From contig CP066701.1 in assembly GCA_016756695.1 (NCBI GenBank), positions 2,322,001 through 2,386,000 of the forward strand: a DNA stretch of 64,000 bases, written 5' to 3'. Position numbers and translations under genes: made by a program. Positions within the stretch are counted from its first letter, which is position 1, and every line of letters begins with the position of its first letter. A model generated the notes under the pieces. That model was not told where the DNA came from, did no database searches, and saw nothing but the letters and a program-made list of their open reading frames with translations. Source of the DNA: Heyndrickxia sporothermodurans. GTDB lineage: Bacteria; Bacillota; Bacilli; Bacillales; Bacillaceae_C. Positions 61,440-64,000 of the stretch are shown here, in pieces.

Positions 61440-62070
61440 TCTACGACATCTATCCTAACAGAGGGGGATAAGTTGTTCCCTAAAACGAGTGAAAATTGGA
61501 GGATAGCCTCCAGTTTTCCTCGTTTTTTTGTGTCCAGAAGCGGAGAAAAAGCCAGTAAAAAGCATGAGAAAGGCATGAATAAAGGCAGGAGGAAACGTCT
61601 GATAAAGCCCGATAAATCAACGATTTCAAGATAAAAACCAGAGGAAAAGAGAGAAAAAGGGCAGGAGAAAAAGCAGGAAAAACCCTTAGCCCTGACCCAT
61701 TTTTATCCCTGTTCCTACGGAACAACTTATTTTCCTAAAAAAACAGGATTCTGACAAAAAATAGGAGAAAAAAAGAGCGGGTTAGGGAACAACTAATTTG
61801 CCTACAGAAATTGGAAAATGGGAGAAAGGCAGGAATGGCAAGGGTTTGTGAGAAGGGGGGAGGGAAGGATTATTTTTGACAACTACATAGAAGGCAGGGC
61901 TTTTTTGATATAAAAATCTAAGATGATTCTGAACTAAGTAAGGGAAAAGGGTTAGGGAAGGCGGTAATCAAAGTAAAATGCTTCTTAATTGAAGCGTGAG
62001 ATGAAGTAAAGGATTAGATATTAATGCACATTCAAAAATTGATATAATGTAGGAAAAGGCTGGTGGGAGA
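61440..62070. other. Non-coding, purine-rich region with short repeats
   Basis: Apart from the terminator I see no gene. Three related words occur (GTTGTTCCCT at about 61472, GGAACAACTTATTTTCCTA at about 61719 and GGGAACAACTAATTTGCCTA at about 61785). A TATAAT at 62043-62048 probably belongs to the promoter of the next gene. The short open frame at 61437-61634 has no ribosome binding site and is not a convincing gene. Confidence 0.5.
61482..61528. terminator. Hairpin terminator
   Basis: AACGAGTGAAAATTGGAGG pairs with CCTCCAGTTTTCCTCGTT and is followed by a T run on the plus strand. It lies just outside IS3-G. Confidence 0.7.
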
Positions 62071-62277
62071 ATGAAGGCTGATGAAAAGATGATTAAAGAG
62101 ATAGAAGAATTTGATGATGCCTTTCCTGACGGGGTTTTTGCCATTCCACGCAATCCGAAAGAGCCAAGAGTAAAAGTGAGAGCATTGTTTGCCCATTGTG
62201 ATAAACTGGGAATTGAACCCAAAGACCTAAGTGAAAAAGAAATGAAGGAATTCCTTGAGTACCAAAAAAGAGAGTAG
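62071..62277 (+). CDS. Small hypothetical protein, 68 aa
   Basis: ATG 62071 follows GGTGGGAG and a TATAAT 23 bases upstream. The protein is charged and helical (MKADEKMIKEIEEFDDAFP ... KEMKEFLEYQKRE), with no signal peptide or membrane segment. I do not recognise the family. It ends at a terminator shared with the convergent gene. Confidence 0.65.
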   Translation: MKADEKMIKEIEEFDDAFPDGVFAIPRNPKEPRVKVRALFAHCDKLGIEPKDLSEKEMKEFLEYQKRE

Positions 62278-62304
62278 GAGAAGTTTTTCCACTCTCTTTA
62301 TACA
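62271..62304. terminator. Bidirectional terminator between convergent genes
   Basis: AGAGAGT and ACTCTCT flank a 16-base loop, with A and T runs outside, between the stops at 62277 and 62311. Confidence 0.65.
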
Positions 62305-62310
62305 TATGAT

Positions 62311-62934
62311 TTACCAAAAGTCATTTGGTTCAACGACTTCAGTAAAATAAGGACTCTCTCCAGTAAATAAGTCAACTTTCCATTTTTGCTCCCATGTTTC
62401 TTTTCCAGGCGTAAATAAGGCTTTAAGTTTCATTTCTTTTCGTAAGTCCTGCTTGAACGCTACAAATTCATAAAATAAGGCTTTATTAGCTTCCTGATAA
62501 GCTAATTTACGTTCCTTTTGAAATGCTAAGGGTACTTCATTCAGATTTACCCATTTAAAGTTAAATTGTTCGATTATTGCTTCATTAGGAAACTGTTTAA
62601 AATCATCAGCAGTAATAAACTTTTCATCAAAATAAATCGGACTTAAGAATTCTTGTCCATCTATATCTTCTAAAAGAAAATAGGCTTCTACAATCTTTTT
62701 TATATCAAAATACCGCAAGAAATTCACTTTTAATTGAGGTAGCGGATAGGTGAAATCTGAATACTCTTTGAACTCATATCGGTCAATTCTTCCTTTTTCT
62801 ATTATGTACTGGCTTTTACTATCCCGTATATACCTTCGTTCCTGTCCATCCATTGCTATTCTTACTTCAGTTGGGATAGAATTTTTGAATTCATAGTGTT
62901 TTACAAACGCTTCTACAGAATTAAATGGCTTCAT
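62311..62934 (-). CDS. Hypothetical protein, 207 aa (or 234 aa)
   Basis: Two starts are possible. ATG 62934 (MKPFNSVEAFVKHYEF) has GAGG eight bases upstream and is preferred; ATG 63015 adds MNDYQKLKLIFLPITLSYIP, which has no clear ribosome binding site. The protein is mixed, rich in aromatic and charged residues, with no transmembrane helix or known motif; it ends DLFTGESPYFTEVVEPNDFW. I do not recognise it. It is intact and convergent with the 68-aa gene. Confidence 0.65.
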   Translation of the reverse strand: MKPFNSVEAFVKHYEFKNSIPTEVRIAMDGQERRYIRDSKSQYIIEKGRIDRYEFKEYSDFTYPLPQLKVNFLRYFDIKKIVEAYFLLEDIDGQEFLSPIYFDEKFITADDFKQFPNEAIIEQFNFKWVNLNEVPLAFQKERKLAYQEANKALFYEFVAFKQDLRKEMKLKALFTPGKETWEQKWKVDLFTGESPYFTEVVEPNDFW

Positions 62935-63234
62935 TTCATCAACCTCATTATTATCAGGAATATAGGATAGGGTTATGGGAAGGAATATCAGTTTTAATTT
63001 CTGATAATCATTCATTTTCTACATTCTATCATATCTTCTCATTTCCCCGTCTCCACCCTTGTATTAAACTTGCTTAACTCCTTCTCTGCCAAGGAATAAT
63101 CTCAAACATTGAATCTATGATATATAAAATCCTAAATACAAATCAGGGTTTCATTACGAAAATTTTCAATAGGAGCATTCCTGTTAGAAGGATTTTCGGG
63201 GACTTGAACAAAAAGAGCCCTCTTGGTATGATGC

Positions 63235-63264
63235 GGGGTGTCAAATCGTCGATGAATTGACCCC
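63235..63264 (+). ncRNA. Candidate part of the IS110 bridge RNA (hairpin in the left non-coding end)
   Basis: GGGGTGTCAA can pair with TTGACCCC around a 12-base loop, within the non-coding stretch (about 63120-63290) ahead of an IS110-family transposase. In IS110-type elements such left-end regions encode the guide (bridge) RNA. Loop assignments need the donor and target sequences, and the element's right end is outside the window. Confidence 0.35.
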
Positions 63265-63292
63265 TAATTTGTTAACCAAGGAGGACTCCATA

Positions 63293-64000
63293 ATGGATTT
63301 TAAACAAAATCAGAAAATTAATCAAGTCACCGAAAAAACACTCGTTGTAGGGATCGATATCGCAAAGCGGACACATTACGCTTGCTTTGTAGACGATCGT
63401 GGCCGGGTGCTCCAAAAGTCTTTCTCAGTTTATCAATCTAATAACGGCTTTGAGTATTTATATCAACGTATTTTGACTGAAATGAAAGAAAGCGAAAAGA
63501 CAGAAGTCATTGTCGGGATTGAACCTACTGGCCATTACTGGCTAAATTTAGCCTATTTCCTTGAAGAACGAGGCATTTCCTTAGTCATGACGAATCCGAT
63601 GCATGTCAAACGGTCAAAAGAGTTGGATGACAATCTGCCAACCAAACATGACCGTAAAGATGCACTGGTAATCGCTCGTCTTTAAGGATGGACGCTTTAG
63701 TTATCCGCGAATCCTCAAAGGGATGGAAGCTGAACTTCGTGCTGGTTCTACATTCCGTAGTAAATTGACTGAGGAGCTAGGAGCCGTCAAAAACATGATA
63801 ATTCGCTGGTTAGATCGCTATTTTCCAGAGTTCGTTCAAGTATTTCCGTCATTCGGAAAAATGGCTATACTGCACTTGAATGCACTCCATTTCCAAGTGA
63901 TCTTCACCAGAAACACCCGGATGAAGTGTTATCCCTTTATCGAAAGGTCGAGGGACTAAAATCCCCCAAAGACCAAAAGCAGTGCGCCTTATTATCGAAG
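63293..64000 (+). pseudogene. IS110-family transposase, frameshifted and cut by the window end
   Basis: Starts at ATG 63293 behind AAGGAGG. The N-terminal RuvC-like domain is clear (VVGIDIAKRTHYACFVD, EPTGHYW, TNPMHVKRSKELDDN, KHDRKDALVIARL). The frame then breaks near 63683 and again near 63865, and the later segments (DGRFSYPRILKGMEAELRAG, PFPSDLHQKHPDEVLSLYRK) are readable in other frames. The serine-containing C-terminal domain lies beyond the window. The breaks may be errors of the type seen in the other IS copies. Confidence 0.8.

Larger units (their letters stand above)
53280..61440 (-). mobile_element. IS3-family element (IS3-G), split by B5; ends approximate
   Basis: orfA (60883-61395) and orfB (split) read leftward. 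The right terminus probably lies near 61420-61445, where TGTATAGTTTAATTAACACA (minus strand) precedes orfA. The left terminus could not be fixed. The element is a different IS3 type from IS3-C (OrfA 170 aa against 103). Confidence 0.6.

Noticed and set aside
61437-61634. A 65-codon frame next to IS3-G.
   Set aside because: It includes the hairpin terminator, has no ribosome binding site and reads as a low-complexity lysine/arginine-rich product.
1-64000. CRISPR arrays, tRNA or rRNA genes, phage structural genes.
   Set aside because: No regularly spaced short repeats, no recognisable tRNA or rRNA sequence and no phage-type genes were seen; all repeats are IS copies or isolated hairpins.

Overview
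The window looks like the chromosome of a low-GC Gram-positive bacterium of the Bacillaceae. Its genes for glycerol-phosphate wall teichoic acid (gtaB, tagD twice, several TagB/TagF-type enzymes, a TagE/TarM-like glucosyltransferase) have Bacillus-like sequences and Bacillus-type ribosome binding sites. The species cannot be fixed from the sequence. About 70% of the window is insertion sequences, many of them nested, so most host genes survive as pieces that can be rejoined across IS copies.

Layout. 1-17985 is the teichoic acid cluster: a TagF-glycosyltransferase fusion gene (split by IS copy A1), gtaB, a tagE-like gene, tagD, a TagB/TagF-like gene, a second tagD, then (after IS copy A2) a large TagF-like gene. 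GtaB would supply UDP-glucose, the TagD proteins CDP-glycerol, the TagB/TagF-like proteins polymerise glycerol phosphate and the TagE-like enzyme glucosylates it. 17992-23224 holds a MITE-like remnant and an IS21 element with a second IS21 inside its istB. 23286-40576 is an operon of three genes (a partner protein that has lost its N-terminus, a middle protein of about 190 aa, and an 898-aa Rad50-like ATPase with a CPVC zinc hook). It resembles ABC-three-component (Lamassu/DdmABC-type) defence systems and is broken by five insertions. 40749-about 53075 is a third IS21-like element carrying A4, B4 and a 3.2-kb Mu/Tn7-like transposon (Tn-E). About 53280-61440 is an IS3-family element split by B5, which is itself split by A5. 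61440-63060 is a quiet region with two hypothetical genes. The window ends inside an IS110-family element.

Two repeated elements dominate. Element A (A1-A5, about 3.98 kb) is compound: an IS66 element with its own 8-bp duplication (GTTGACCA) sits in the 5' leader of a DDE (IS1182/IS5-like) insertion sequence, and the pair has since moved as one unit, making 4-bp duplications (ATTT, AAGT, GTTT, ATTT at four of five copies). Element B (B1-B5, about 2.47 kb) is another IS66 element with TSDs of 8 bp (11 bp at B2). One copy of each is fully intact (A3, and B5 apart from the A5 insertion after its last gene).

The differences among the other copies are strikingly non-random: they fall at GGCC, at GCAGC/GCTGC and in homopolymers. 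That pattern suggests unpolished long-read base-calling errors at methylated sites rather than genuine decay, so many of the IS pseudogene calls below should be read with that in mind.
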